A stretch of DNA of 64,000 bases, from the NCBI RefSeq assembly GCF_018446385.1, contig NC_055989.1, positions 132,025,004-132,089,003 on the forward strand, given 5' to 3'. Within the stretch, counting starts at the first letter, position 1; every line of letters starts with the position of its first letter. A model generated the notes under the pieces. That model had not been told where the DNA came from. It was given only the letters and a program-made list of their open reading frames with translations, and ran no database searches. The DNA is from Zingiber officinale (Eukaryota > Streptophyta > Magnoliopsida > Zingiberales > Zingiberaceae). The position numbers and the translations under genes are program-made. This document shows positions 20,901 through 32,313 of this stretch, piece by piece.

Positions 20901-23900
20901 GAACACACCTGCAGACAATTCTGAATATCAACAATCAGTTCTATAACCTGAAAACCCTGTTATAGATTTCTTGTTAGTTTCACCAGTTATTTGTGGTAAA
21001 AAAAAAACTTTTAGAAAACTCTAATAACTGCAGATCTAAGCTATTCATGGTTCCCAAATACTATCAAATAAACAAAATTAAAATTATCAAAAAAAAAAAA
21101 AAAACTACAAACCTCAGTCAAATCTTTACATCTGGAGCAAGTCCATGTAATTAATGCATTTGAATCTGACAATTGCACCTGCAGGTGTTATTCCTTTTTA
21201 ACAATGCAATAAACGATAAGGTGGGTAGGCATATCTGAAAATTTGTGGTTCACTGATAAGCATCAATCAATAGAAGTTAAATGAAAAGTTTATTAACAAA
21301 GTAAGAAACTAAATGTTCTGAACCATAGTTTGCAAAATCGCGATCCGGATCGTAGGATTGTACGATTCTACGATCCGGAAACCCAAAATCGATCCAGGAT
21401 CGTGCAGAATCGAGTTTTGCAGTAGGATCGCAACAGGATCGGTAGGATCGGAACAGAATCAGTAGGATCGGAGCAGAATCGGAGCAGGATCGGTGGAAGC
21501 TTTAAGAGGTCATAACTTTTGATTCGGATTGAACCATGGGGCCTATAATATATCAAATTAAAGCTCGTTCAGATATCTTTAATAAATTTCAAGGTTTATC
21601 CTTAACCACCTTATTTCAAATCCAAAAAATATCATTTAAATCCTTTTCAGATGTCTAGGAGATTTTATCTTTTTTTCATCTTATTAGGGTTTTAAATTAT
21701 TTAAACATATGTTTAATTATTTTTGAGTTAGTTTTTTATCAATAATATTCTGTCATTTCTTTTTCCCAAAATAATGAGTTTTTGGATACCTATTATGTAG
21801 TATTGTGTGACATCAACTAGTCTTTAGAAGATTATTTCCAACGTTCATATTTGAATAAAGGATTCAATAGCTTCTTAGGTGCTTTGTTGGCCTGTAAATT
21901 GAATTATCTTATAAACCAAGGAAATATTTATTACATTGAATGTGTTATTATTATTGTATTAATAGAACTTTTATATTTTTTTATTTTATGATATGAAAAT
22001 ATAAATATTATTACTATAAGAGAATGATAGTTGAATTACAAATTAATTTAAATTTGTACATGTAGTAATGTAATTTGAGGTGTTGAGTGTAAATGATTGC
22101 ATATATATACAAAATTAGTTATTTATTTATATGTAAATGAGTTTTTTAGATATTTTTTCTAATTATTAATCATGTATGATAAGATTTTAAGGGTTTTTGG
22201 TAGGATCGTACGATTCTACGATCCGATCCTGACCGATCCGATCCTGACCCTAAATCGATCCTGCGTAGGATCGCGATTCTACAAACTATGTTCTGAACCC
22301 TTCAAAAATTAATAGTCAATTTTAACACATGAGGATAATTAGAGTTGCCCAAGAATTTAAAGAGTGTATGCTGGTGAATGCAATCTAATTACTACATCGT
22401 GCCTAATGAAGTAAATATGTACTTCTGTAGAAATTGATGTGAAGAGTTAATAGTATCTTTTAGCTTCATTGTTGACACAATCTTCATTGTCTCTCATAGC
22501 AATCACTGACTTCCACACTCCAGTCAAACTATGTAACTATGTTGTCGTATATTAATTTTGCTACCCTTAACAAGTGAATTTGGGGCACCACCTTATTGCA
22601 GAGAGCGCATTAGCTCCCAAAATGTTTATACGAAAATGCAACATCAAGGTTGATCTCACAGGGACCCGTATTTTTTTAAATCATCAATAAGACAATAGTC
22701 ATTTTTTTTTGCAATTATCACAAATTTTAGGCCAAGGGCATCCCTTGTCATTTTCTTGATAATTATGAGTGTATTAAATTGAATGCAAACAATATAACTG
22801 CACAGAATTGAATCTGAAAGATATCATATACAAACCTCCTGTAGTCAATTTGTTAGGGTCATATCTTGCTTCAATGATTTCAATCCATCACATTGGTATG
22901 ATCTAGAAACTAATTGAAGATTTGACTACATATGCACTATGAAGTCATCATATCATTGCATATCCATATAAAGCTAAATTCTAGAATTACAATGCAAGTG
23001 CAATTTGTAATGCAATGTAGTACTGCATAGAACCTCCATGAATCACTCTAAAAATAAAGATGCTTATTGATTTCATAATTACTAGTAGAAAGAAATTGGA
23101 AAACAAACTTACAGCAGAAGCATATTCAACAAGTATTGTGGCAAGAGTATGGTTATATACATCGCTGTTGTCATGTTGACCAATCCTAAATTCTGTAAAG
23201 TCCAAAACACAAAATTTGACAACCAAGAACAAATATACAAAAAACACAAGCTATGAAAAAAACACATAAATACACAGCAACAGTGTATAATTTCTTCTCT
23301 TTGTTTTTTCTTTTAAAAAAAAGTCATTTATAAAACAAGGACCTATTATAAACTTCAACTGAAAGCTTGATTAAAACTGAACACAGCCAATTACTGTCTT
23401 GCTACTTGGATGGATGAGTAGGAAGAGGGGAGGGGATGAAAAGCACAAGATAAAAAATTAATGACAGACACATTAGTGTGCAGCAACAGTTTACAATTCA
23501 CTTTTTTATTCCAAAAAATCCTTTACAAAACCAGGACCCATAGAAACTTCATGCGAAAAGCATGCACAGATGGTCATTCATGTCAATTGGATGGATGAAT
23601 CAAAGGTAAAAATATCACAAAATAAAGCCAAAGAATATCGCAGCTAACAGTTTGTCAGCTCAGTTTCACCAACATAATTTGCTTCCTCTCTTCCCTTTCC
23701 TTCAACAGCATGACATTGAATTGAATAGTTCAATTAGGGGCCCAAGAAAATGGAACCTTTTTCCTACTCAAGATCATTAATCTGCCATAACATCCTGAAA
23801 GTAAGAAAATCACAAAACCCATTCCTTTGCAAAACCCTAATTGTGTCAACTAGGTCGAAAAAAAGGGATTACCTCTTCCTCGACAAGAAGGTAAAACGAA

Positions 23901-23939
23901 CATCAAAATCAACAACGCCAGAAAGCGTGACCGATCCAT
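17922..23939 (-). CDS. Class-3 (fungal-type) lipase, secreted, 10 exons
   Basis: Ten exons on the minus strand join in frame to 357 residues: 23939-23873, 23192-23113, 21178-21113, 20947-20909, 20819-20752, 20155-20083, 19970-19809, 18647-18453, 18333-18242 and 18153-17922. The N-terminus MDRSRFLALLILMFVLPSCRG is a clear signal peptide. The lipase_3 core holds AFRGT, the nucleophile elbow TGHSMGG (Ser171), the Asp of NGHDIVPHLP (Asp227) and a likely catalytic His in ITDHLGY (His291). It closely follows the layout of Arabidopsis At5g18640-type lipases (WKQLDLNYPDMP, MTFGQPRVGNAAFASY, KTYHHFP). The predicted role is hydrolysis of acyl glycerides in the secretory path or outside the cell. All splice borders are GT/AG and all catalytic residues are present, so it looks intact. 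One intron carries a hAT-like element. Confidence 0.9.
18780..18930. repeat. Short tandem repeat in a lipase intron
   Basis: Four to five degenerate copies of about 30 bp built on CATACACTCCTTCAAGGTTTAAAATTT. Confidence 0.6.
21324..22290. mobile_element. Non-autonomous hAT-like element in a lipase intron
   Basis: The ends CATAGTTTGCAAAATCGCGA and (inverted) CATAGTTTGTAGAATCGCGA match over 20 bp. The 8-bp flanks TTCTGAAC at 21316-21323 and 22291-22298 are identical, which is the hAT duplication length. Subterminal GGATCG/CGATCC repeats occur on both sides. No transposase frame is present in 967 bp. Confidence 0.8.
23262..23620. repeat. Old tandem duplication in lipase intron 1
   Basis: Two diverged copies of roughly 150 bp (about 23262-23420 and 23475-23615) share ACAGCAACAGT, ATAAAACAAGGACC, AAACTTCA and TTGGATGGATGA in the same order. 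Confidence 0.5.
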
Positions 23940-24868
23940 AACCTATCAGAAAAGCGATCCCAAAAATATATACATAAATATTCCGCAGAGCAATCAGCAC
24001 ACCACACTCTAAAATTGAGATCAGCTAGAAAAGAGGAAGATCTGAGATGAGTAATACCTTCGCGGGATCGAGATAGTTTTCGCATCCACGAATTACGACA
24101 AAGATTCGGGGATGAATCGGATCGAGAGGGAAGGAGAGGTTGTGTACAAGTAAAGCCACCGTTGAGTTGCCCCAATACTCACTCGTACAAGAGACGACGC
24201 CGTTGACCAATACGATGGAAAATCAGAAAATTATATATGAATTATTTTTTAACACTATAAAATTGTATACATATTAATTAAAACTCCATATAAATATTTT
24301 AATTTCTGTTATGACCATCATATTGGGTTATATATCTATATATGCCTCTATGCCAACCTTAGCATCGCTCTCCCGAAAATCCCTAACCGCGATTAGCCAG
24401 TCGCATCTCCTTCTCTCATCGCCTCTTTCACCGCAGTTCCTCGCTGCCGCTCAGTTCCTCTCAGTCGCCTCCCTCTAGTCGCGATCAGACAGCTGCACCT
24501 CCCTTTCTCGCGTATGAACGCCGCGACTTCCTTCTCTCATCCCACAGCTCAGTTCCCCTCCTTTTCTCTCCTCGCGCCTCGGTTCCTGACCGCCACGAAG
24601 CCTCACAGGCGCGCCCTTCCCTTCTTGATCGGTTGTTGGTACTTTGTTTGCTTTGATTTGTGTTCATCGATATGAAAATTAGGGTTATAGTGCCAACAAG
24701 TTGTTTTTGACACTTGTTCCTGATTCTTGGTTGCAGTTGTTTACCTTAGAAATTGTTCTTGATTATTGGTTGCAGTTGTTTACTAGTTAATCTTCTAGTT
24801 AAAAATTGGAGCAGGTGATTGGAATAACATCATGCGCTAGGATGTTATAATTATCTATGGATGGTATT
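23940..24868. other. Lipase promoter and a pyrimidine-rich stretch without a gene
   Basis: From 24210 leftwards is the lipase 5' region. From about 24340 there is a TATA-like run (TATATATCTATATATGCC) and then CT/GC-rich DNA resembling a plant 5' UTR reading rightwards, but no start codon with a convincing frame follows. At 24716-24783 a 29-bp unit (TTCTTGGTTGCAGTTGTTTAC) is repeated. Confidence 0.35.
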
Positions 24869-25729
24869 TGATCCTGTCCGAGAGTCGAGGCAATGGACGC
24901 TGGGGGATGTGGAGCTCCTGTTGACTGTTGACGGACTCCGACTTGAAGGAACCTGCAACCACAGCAGCGTTAGTGTCGAGCCAGGGAGGGATTCCTGACG
25001 ATGACCCTCTGACACTCAAGTCAGTCTCCGACGATGTATAAGCAAGAAAACAAAGAAGCAGAGTAACAGTAGCTACAGTAAAGTGTGCATACCTCCGTCA
25101 AAGCTTGGAGCCCTTTATATAGAGCTCCAGGGAAGCACGTGCACGCTTCTCGAGGCATGCACGCTTCTCAAAACTTCCCCTAAAGAGACATGTCAGGAAA
25201 GCGTTCCTAACACCATACCTCAAAGACCCTGGCATATCTCTAACATGACAGTGGAAGCTTCCGCCGTACGATCCTTTGCCTGCCCATGCCACCAACCATG
25301 GCGTTTGTTGGCGCCGCGAGTTTCCACAAGGATATCAGCTGATTCTCCTTTTGTCTGTTAGTATAGGTCGAGCGGGATGGCCTCTCGGCCAACCCTTGGC
25401 TGTTCGGGTGGTCTAGCCTTTCGACTGAGTGGATTGGTAGCTTGGCCAACATTTCACTGTCAGCGTTCCGTTGTGCTGTGATCCCTTTTCACCGGCTCTC
25501 GAGGTTCGATGTAAGTCCGAGTGAGCCAGCCGCTCGGCGTATGTCTTGCTTTGAGCGTCGGAAGCTTGGTGCCTAGCCGAGCTGTGGTGATATCTGATCG
25601 GTACTTCTTTGTTTTGGTCGAGCGAGTAAGTTGTCCGACCAACCACCGATACATGGATGTTGACCGCTTAGACTTTGACTTCCACCGTGACCATGACCCC
25701 CTGAGGGGTGGGCCCTTATCACCGGATCA
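24869..25729 (-). mobile_element. Solo LTR (861 bp), minus orientation
   Basis: Read on the minus strand it starts TGATCCGGTGATAAGG and ends GGACAGGATCA. The 5 bp GTATT on both sides (24864-24868, 25730-25734) are the target duplication. A TATA-like box (minus strand CTATATAAAGGG, near 25118) lies inside. There is no internal domain, so it is a product of LTR-LTR recombination. Its superfamily was not determined. Confidence 0.8.
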
Positions 25730-26124
25730 GTATTCATCTATTTTCTTTATTTGTATGTTTGATTGGTTTAGTGCATTTCTTGTATTGAGGTGTTTGTTAT
25801 TTGGTTTAGTGCTTTCTGGTCTATTTCGTTCATCTAACTTCAATTGCCAAGTGCTAATCCTCCTTTTGTAGTCTGGCTTAGGAGGGTTGTCTTTCGATGA
25901 AGGCCAATTTTCATATTTTGGGTAATTCTTAATTCTTCGACTAATAAATATTTAGGAATAACTTTTACATGATGCAGTGTGCACCCATCAGAATCAGATT
26001 TACTTGGTCTTTAACGATTGAAAATTTCTGAAATTATTCTACCATTTTCATTTTGCAGATATACAGTCAGGGGCAAAGAAATATTACCCCAAATAAAAAC
26101 AGGAGATATTATCAAATCAGCTAA

Positions 26125-26265
26125 GTTGGCATCACAACTCTACATATGGCAACACTAAATGGGCAAGCAGAGACCGTGCATTTACTACTAGACTTGGGTG
26201 CTAGTGTTTCTGAAGTCACTGAAAGATGGGTCAACAATTGATCTTATTAGTGATGTGAAATCTGG
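26125..26265 (+). pseudogene. Ankyrin-repeat relic of XBAT (ankyrin-RING) type
   Basis: In one frame it reads [20 protein letters not shown], then [12 protein letters not shown], a full ankyrin repeat. A second frame continues with KDGSTIDLI. Plant XBAT32/33-like E3 ligases have this order (ankyrin repeat, then an [16 protein letters not shown] link). A frame break follows SEVT. No RING domain or other exon was found nearby, so it is a truncated copy. The 5' UTR-like DNA at 24340-24680 might belong to the same dead gene; that is speculative. Confidence 0.5.
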
Positions 26266-26597
26266 AGACGTTTTCAACTATGTTGTAATGAGATACTGAT
26301 TTTGTTCTTATTTAAGGCATAATTATATTTTACTTGGTGTAAGAAAGATGTACAATGTTGGCATGTCTGACTTGTTCTTTATTACTAGCAAATCAATCAC
26401 ACACTTGTTCTTTATTACTTGCAGCAGATTTGTCGAATGGATTCAATACACCATCTGTATTTACCTTTTGTGATAGCTCTTGTTAGTTGAAAAGATTACT
26501 CCAGCCGAGAAATGATATGATGCGGTAATGAAAAGCACGAAAAGTTCAAGGAGTGAGTCATCTCATTCCTAGGTGGAAAAAAAAACACGAACCGAAT

Positions 26598-26731
26598 CCT
26601 GCGTAGCTCTTCCCTGCGTAGGGCTTGAAATATCAGTCCCTATGTGGGGCCTAAAATATCAGGCCCTGCGTATGCACCCCTACATAGGGCTTGATATATC
26701 AGGCCCTACGTGCGGGAGGAGCTACGTAGGG
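26598..26731. repeat. Short fold-back element with nested GGGCTTGATATATCAGGCCC palindromes
   Basis: The outer ends pair (CCTGCGTAGCTCTTCCCTGC with CCCTACGTAGCTCCTCCCGC when inverted). Inside lie three tandem near-palindromes of about 26-40 bp around GATATATCAGG. It can form one long stem or several small ones. Confidence 0.65.
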
Positions 26732-26769
26732 TTCACAATAAAATGGTTGTGCTTGGTGTTGTTGTAAAT

Positions 26770-27126
26770 TTAATAGATCTCAAACCATGAATTGCATAAT
26801 ACACAGTGGAAAAAAAGATCTCAAATGTTATAGGATTCACTTAAATACCAACAATTTCATTTCCTTCAATACCAAAACAAAATTAGCCAACTCCATGATA
26901 ATTGACTACAAATAAGAATTTGACTAAATAGCATAACAATAATCAAGATGTTTCAACTCAGATAAATTTTATCTTTAACACAAACAACATCATTATCATA
27001 CCACAATTACAACACAAACATTATTCAACAGTGATTAACGTTTCCAACACCAACTAACAAATCAATTTTGTATCCAGAATTAAAAACATTTAGCCCGTTA
27101 TATTACAACACCAACATTACTTAACA
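26770..27126. other. AT-rich stretch, no gene seen
   Basis: Rich in ACAACA and AACAC phrases. Nothing recognisable. Confidence 0.4.
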
Positions 27127-27452
27127 CTAACTAACAAGATGAACTAACAACATAATCAAGATTACAGCTAAGAGAATCAAGTTCACCATCACTGATATCC
27201 AAATGAATATTGGTACATGAATTATTCCCAGATTATGTCCATGAGAAGTATTGTGTTCACTTTCAATATTGCCAGATGAACTAGTATCGGCATCACCTAC
27301 TTTTGCTATCTATGTTGACCACATCAGTAATACTATCTTCTAGGATTCTTGGTTGATCTAGAAATACAAACCATTGTTCTTTGTCCGCAGTCCCTACATG
27401 TTACAACTTGAAATATTGTATTGTCGATGCTGCTATAACTTGATGATGCCAT
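27127..27452 (-). pseudogene. GRF-type zinc-finger and membrane-tail protein relic
   Basis: From ATG at 27452 (minus strand) it reads MASSSYSSIDNTIFQ, then CRDCGQRTMVCISRSTKNPR, then two stop codons (TAG, TGA) where the family normally has RRYYxC. The tail is GIIHVPIFIWISVMVNL followed by more hydrophobic residues and a stop at 27127-27129. Small plant proteins with a GRF zinc finger (CxCG...TxxNPGRxFxxC) and a C-terminal membrane helix match this plan. The two stops and a lost reading frame in the middle make it a dead copy. Such small GRF genes are often spread in plant repeats. Confidence 0.55.
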
Positions 27453-29059
27453 GAAATAACAATCTAACAATCAAATTTTCATTACTTAGATTTTAAAAAA
27501 ATACAACATTCTACGGAAGGAATACTTAAAGTAAATGAAAATGACACAAAATTAAGAAACATAACAATGATTTCACACTAGCAAGCCTTCCAATAATCAC
27601 TCTAACTATTATTTCCATAGAAGTCCAAGAAACATGTTTTCTTAGAGACAATATATGCAACGAATGTAAACACCACATTCAACAACATATCCACAAGTCC
27701 TGCATATAATGTTGCCATCTGAATTCCTAGTGCATGTTTGATTGTTAATTTATATTTTTTTATAGAAAGTTTCAATAGGAATATGATGCAATCAGACTAT
27801 CAGAGACAGGAGGGGACAAAAAATGATACTTTACTCTCCTCTTCTATGTCTCTCCATAAAATAGATACAACATCAAGTCATATACATGATATAGATACAT
27901 TAAGCACGACTCATAAGACTAATATAATATACCTATCCTCACTATTTATTTTCTAATTAAATTAAGAATTCAAATGAAATTTTCAATCCATAAAAAAACC
28001 TAGGTCACATGATTAACAATAACCGGCATGAACTTGAAGTTCACATTAGCAATCCTAAATATCCAATTTGAACTATGCATCACGCGAAGAAAAAAAAGTC
28101 AATTATATACTTCAGAATCTTACAAACAGTCAGTTGTGATGAATTGCAATTTTTCACCTCAGAAACAACATCCATGCAAATCGCTGCATGAGTTAGCTTA
28201 GAGTTGGGATAAAACAATAGAATTTTTTCATCTTCTATTCATGTTTTCCATTTCTTATATGAAATCAGATGATAGATCCGAAGAGTCTTTTCTTATTTTA
28301 AAATTTAGTAGATACCAATTGCTATTTTTGGATGTTGGGCACACATATATCTTGTCCTAACAGAACATCAGCTAAGTTAAACATGTACTTGAATATATAC
28401 GAAAATTTTCAAATTATACATCTTGCATTGTTTCTATAGGATTTTATTAACTTAAAATTTTCTTATTATTTCAATTTTCAGAACACATTCTCATATAAAC
28501 AAAGATATATTAATATTGGAGCAGAAAAAAATAGCACTGTTCAAGAAAAAAAGCTAGTCATAAAGTTTGATAATTTAGTAAGAAAAATCATGAATTATAA
28601 TGTATAATTTAATTTTCATATCGATAAATGTAAAATCAGAGCAAACAAAGTACTGACAAAATATATATATATATATATATATTATTGTTTTTATGTATTT
28701 GTATGTGTTACTAAGTTTTATTTTAGCTACCTAACTAGCACAGCACATCACGCCGCAGCACAACCCGTTTGCGTTATTGCCATATTTCTTTAATGGCAAT
28801 AATCACATCTAAACTCACCGAATAGTACAATTAACAATTCTATCAATTGCAATAGGGACTATTTTATCGTGATGCTTTATCATACAGCCCAAAGTCTACC
28901 TTGACAGCGAATAAGTCAAAAGTTTACTTCAATCCCATTTTGTGTATTCATTTAATTCGATTAAACTAATATGAAGGGATTTATTATTAATAATTAGAAG
29001 CTCCGTGCTTCCTCCTCAATCCCTTCCTCTCTCTCTCTCCCTGTCTGCGTTTCTCGGCC
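27453..29059. other. AT-rich intergenic stretch with a TA microsatellite
   Basis: Long AT-rich DNA. An (AT)n run lies at 28660-28683. No gene was recognised. The last 60 bp before the next gene are CT-rich (TCTCTCTCTCCC), as in many plant 5' UTRs. Confidence 0.4.
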
Positions 29060-29236
29060 ATGGGGAAATTTGCCTGCTGCGCTTCCGACGACGACGACGA
29101 CGGCGGCGGCGGTCTCAGCATCGACATGATGGGGTTCCTCGTCATCGTCGTCGTCGTTTTGCTGCTGATGCTTCTCTGCAGCCCGCAACCTCGCCGGCGG
29201 AGGGTGGTGGCAGTCTGCCCTGGCCGCTGTTACTGA
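29060..29236 (+). CDS. 58-residue membrane microprotein
   Basis: ATG at 29060 sits in a strong plant start context (GGCCATGGGG). The protein begins MGKFACCASDDDDDGGGG, then a membrane segment (MMGFLVIVVVVLLLMLLC, residues about 23-40), then a basic tail PQPRRRRVVAV and CPGRCY. N-terminal Cys residues could be lipid-modified. Small plant proteins of this plan (acidic/glycine start, one helix, basic tail ending in Tyr/Cys) exist as an uncharacterised group. The coding region is GC-rich and codon-biased in contrast to its AT-rich flanks, and the CT-rich leader supports a real gene. It is too short for most gene callers. Its function is unknown to me. Confidence 0.6.
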   Translation: MGKFACCASDDDDDGGGGLSIDMMGFLVIVVVVLLLMLLCSPQPRRRRVVAVCPGRCY

Positions 29237-30015
29237 AGAATAAGAAACAGAAAATTAATAATCCTTCTTAAAATTTCTTGTCAATTTGCTTTTCTCAGTC
29301 AGGAATTGCTCCAATACAATTAATTAAGGAGATTCTTGTGGAATAATATTTAATGATTACAGCATTTCCAGTATTTCCTTTGGCATCTCTCTTTAATTAA
29401 TTAATTTTTTTGCTGAATTTTCTTTTATTTATTTCAATTTAACTGTAACTTTTGCATAGCTCATCTGTTTTCCTGCACCTTGTTTGAGTTGGTGTGCAAA
29501 AAATATCTTATGCAAAAATCATTTTGTTAAAAAGATCTACCAAACATAAATTTACATTAGATCAAGTATTAAAAAAAGTAAAAAGGCAAAAAGAAAAAAA
29601 GAAAAAAAACATTGCCTTTAGGGTATCCACAGTCGTGGAATCATGAACTCCTTTGTTATCATATTTGTGCAACGTCAAAAATTTAAAAACTCACGTATCT
29701 CTCTATTATAAAAAATAACACCTCGAACTAACTTTTTTTTATGGGTCATACACTTTTTAATTCATAAATTATCATTAAATATTATTAATAATTAAAAAAT
29801 AAATTATATTATTTGAAATAAAAGATCTAAAATAAAAAATTTATTAACTTTTTAAATTAAAATTAAAATAATTATTTTAATTAAAAATAAAAAAATAAAA
29901 AGGAAGGACTAGGAGCTTCTTCTTCCCAAAAACGAGGGAACTCCCTTCTACCATGAGAGGGAACTCTTTCCCTCCTGTCACATCCATAATAGGAGCTCCC
30001 AAATGGATGCTCTTA
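29237..30015. other. AT-rich intergenic stretch
   Basis: 3' UTR of the microprotein gene and AT-rich DNA. No gene or clear repeat was seen. Confidence 0.4.
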
Positions 30016-30955
30016 GGGCCTATTTGATTCAGGATTATTCTCTTTAATCTTAGTTATCCAACCAAGGTTATATTATTTCAACCTGTTTGGTTCAGGGTGA
30101 TGGATGATTCTAAAGTTATATTTGATTCTTGCCACGTTAACAATTTCTTCCAATTTTTTTTCGCAAACTTAGGGCAGCGAGACTTCTCTTCGAACCAGTA
30201 GCGACGGCGAACTTCTCCATCTTTGCTTGTCTTCTTCCACTTTGTCTTATTCGAACTGGCGGCGACAGATTTCTCCCTCTGTCTTCTTCGAATCGACGGC
30301 GACGACAGGACTTCTCTTGCTTCGTTTCTTCAATCGATGGTGATAGACTTCTCCTGCTTCGTCTTCTTCAAATCGGCGGCGACAACAAGCTTCTCCACCT
30401 TGGGTCCTTGGAATCATTGGTAGCAAGCTTCTCCGTCTCGGTTTCCAACTTCAAGAGGATCTCACATTTCGGGTAAAAAAAATCAATTTTAAAGCTTCTC
30501 CGTCTCAGTTGGACTCCAACTTCTCCGTCTATGACCATTTCAAATCTCCATCACCCACCTTTAATTTTCTTGCTCATCCCATTCAGTTTTGTAATATATG
30601 CCTAATACATCTTTGTCAATACACTATGTTTGTATTTATTTTTCTCTTATCAGTTATTGGGATTTTCCACCTTGTTGATTTCCTATTTGGTTCATTGTCC
30701 TTTTTATATGATAGGTTGATATGACTCGGTTGGCAGTAAGGCAAGAGATGAAAATGAGTTCTGTATTCATTATGCACATGAAGATGATGGAAAACAAGAT
30801 ACTTTTTGCTTTTATTATTGACAATTGTCTTAGCTGTAAAGAGAAGAAGTGCTAGGTTCAAGAGGAGGATATCATATGCTAATCAAGCATTGTGTAGATA
30901 CAATATTAGGTCTATAAACTTAAATGGGATGGTTTTTCGTAGTGATTGACAATGC

Positions 30956-31913
30956 GTGAATAATTGTAGGATGGATAGAAGGACTTTAGTCAAACTTTGT
31001 TATTTGCTAACGACTCATGGACAATTGCAAGGAAATAGAAATATGTCAATTAGTGAACTTATAATATCTTTTATTCACATTATTGCATATAATGTGAAGA
31101 ATAGGGTCCTAAAACGACAAACATCTAGATCCGGCAAGACAGTTAATATACAATTTCATTTAGTTTTGAACTCCACTCTAAGGTTACACAACATTTTACT
31201 TGAGAAACCAAAACCAATACCAGAAAATCAGACAGATGAGAGATGGAAATGGTTTAAGGTACAAGTATATAATTTTCATAAATTTATTTTTAAAAATATT
31301 TTAATGTACACAATAAGATTAATTTAATTTTATGATACTTTTTTGAGTGTAGGGTTGTTTGGGAGCATTAGATGAGACTTATATTACTATCAATGTCCTA
31401 GTAGATGATAAACCTAGGTATCGAATTAGAAAATATGAAATTGCAACCAATGTCTTGGATGTATGTACACCGAATATACAATTCAGCTATGTCTTACTGG
31501 GTTGTGAAGGATCTACGACAGATGGTAGAGTCTTAAGGGATATATATATATATATATATATTGTAATATTTATAGGTGCTTATTATTTGTGTGATGCTAG
31601 ATACACAAATGGGGAAGGATTTTTGGCACCATATAGAGGTCAAAGGTACCACTTAGCTGAATGGAGGCAAGGTTACCGACTAACTACAATCAAAGAGTAC
31701 TTTAATATGAAACACTCTCAAGCAAGAAATTGCATTGAGAGATGTTTTGGTATTTTAAAAGCTAGATGGGCTATATTGAGAGATAAGTCTTTTTATTCAT
31801 CTAAAACTCAATGTAGGATTATATCTGCTTGTTGTATTCTCCATGATTTTATAAGATCTGAAATGACAACTGATCCAATAGAGACTGAGGTTGGTGTCCT
31901 TGAGTCAAAATGA
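30956..31913 (+). pseudogene. PIF/Harbinger DDE nuclease (HARBI1-like), broken
   Basis: Two pieces: 30956-31300 (MDRRTLVKLCYLL, HIIAYNVKNR) and 31351-31913 (GCLGALDETYI, ATNVLDVCTPNIQF, TTDGRVLRD, YTNGEGFLAPYRGQRYHL, NMKHSQARNCIERCFGILKA, RIISACCILHDFIR). The three acidic residues of the DDE set are visible (ALDET, TTDGRVL, CIERCFG). Between the second Asp and YTNGEGF a (TA)n run at about 31540-31561 replaces the usual 12-15 residues, and an apparent intron-like sequence follows. The 5' end is missing or split. The protein is surely inactive. Confidence 0.75.
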
Positions 31914-32313
31914 AAGTCACGATGATGATGATAATGATGATGATTACGATGATAATAATTTGATCAGGCATTGTGAGACTAGTGTTGCTTGGACGGAATG
32001 GAGAGACAAGCTTACAGATGATATGTTCACGAGCTCGCAGTCATTAGTTAATTAAATATAATGTTATTTCTTGAAATTTGAGTTTCAATTCCATGTATTT
32101 GAACTATTTGATTGTGTTGTATTTGGGTTTATTATCCATTTGAAAAAATTTAAACAATTTAATTATGTTTGAACATTTTGTTTATATTTGAACATTTTGT
32201 TTATGTTAAAACACTTGATTGTATCTGGGTTTTATATATTATCAATTTAAACAATTAGATTATATTTTTCATATGCACAATGTTGTATTTGGGTTATTTA
32301 ATTTCAGTTTCCA

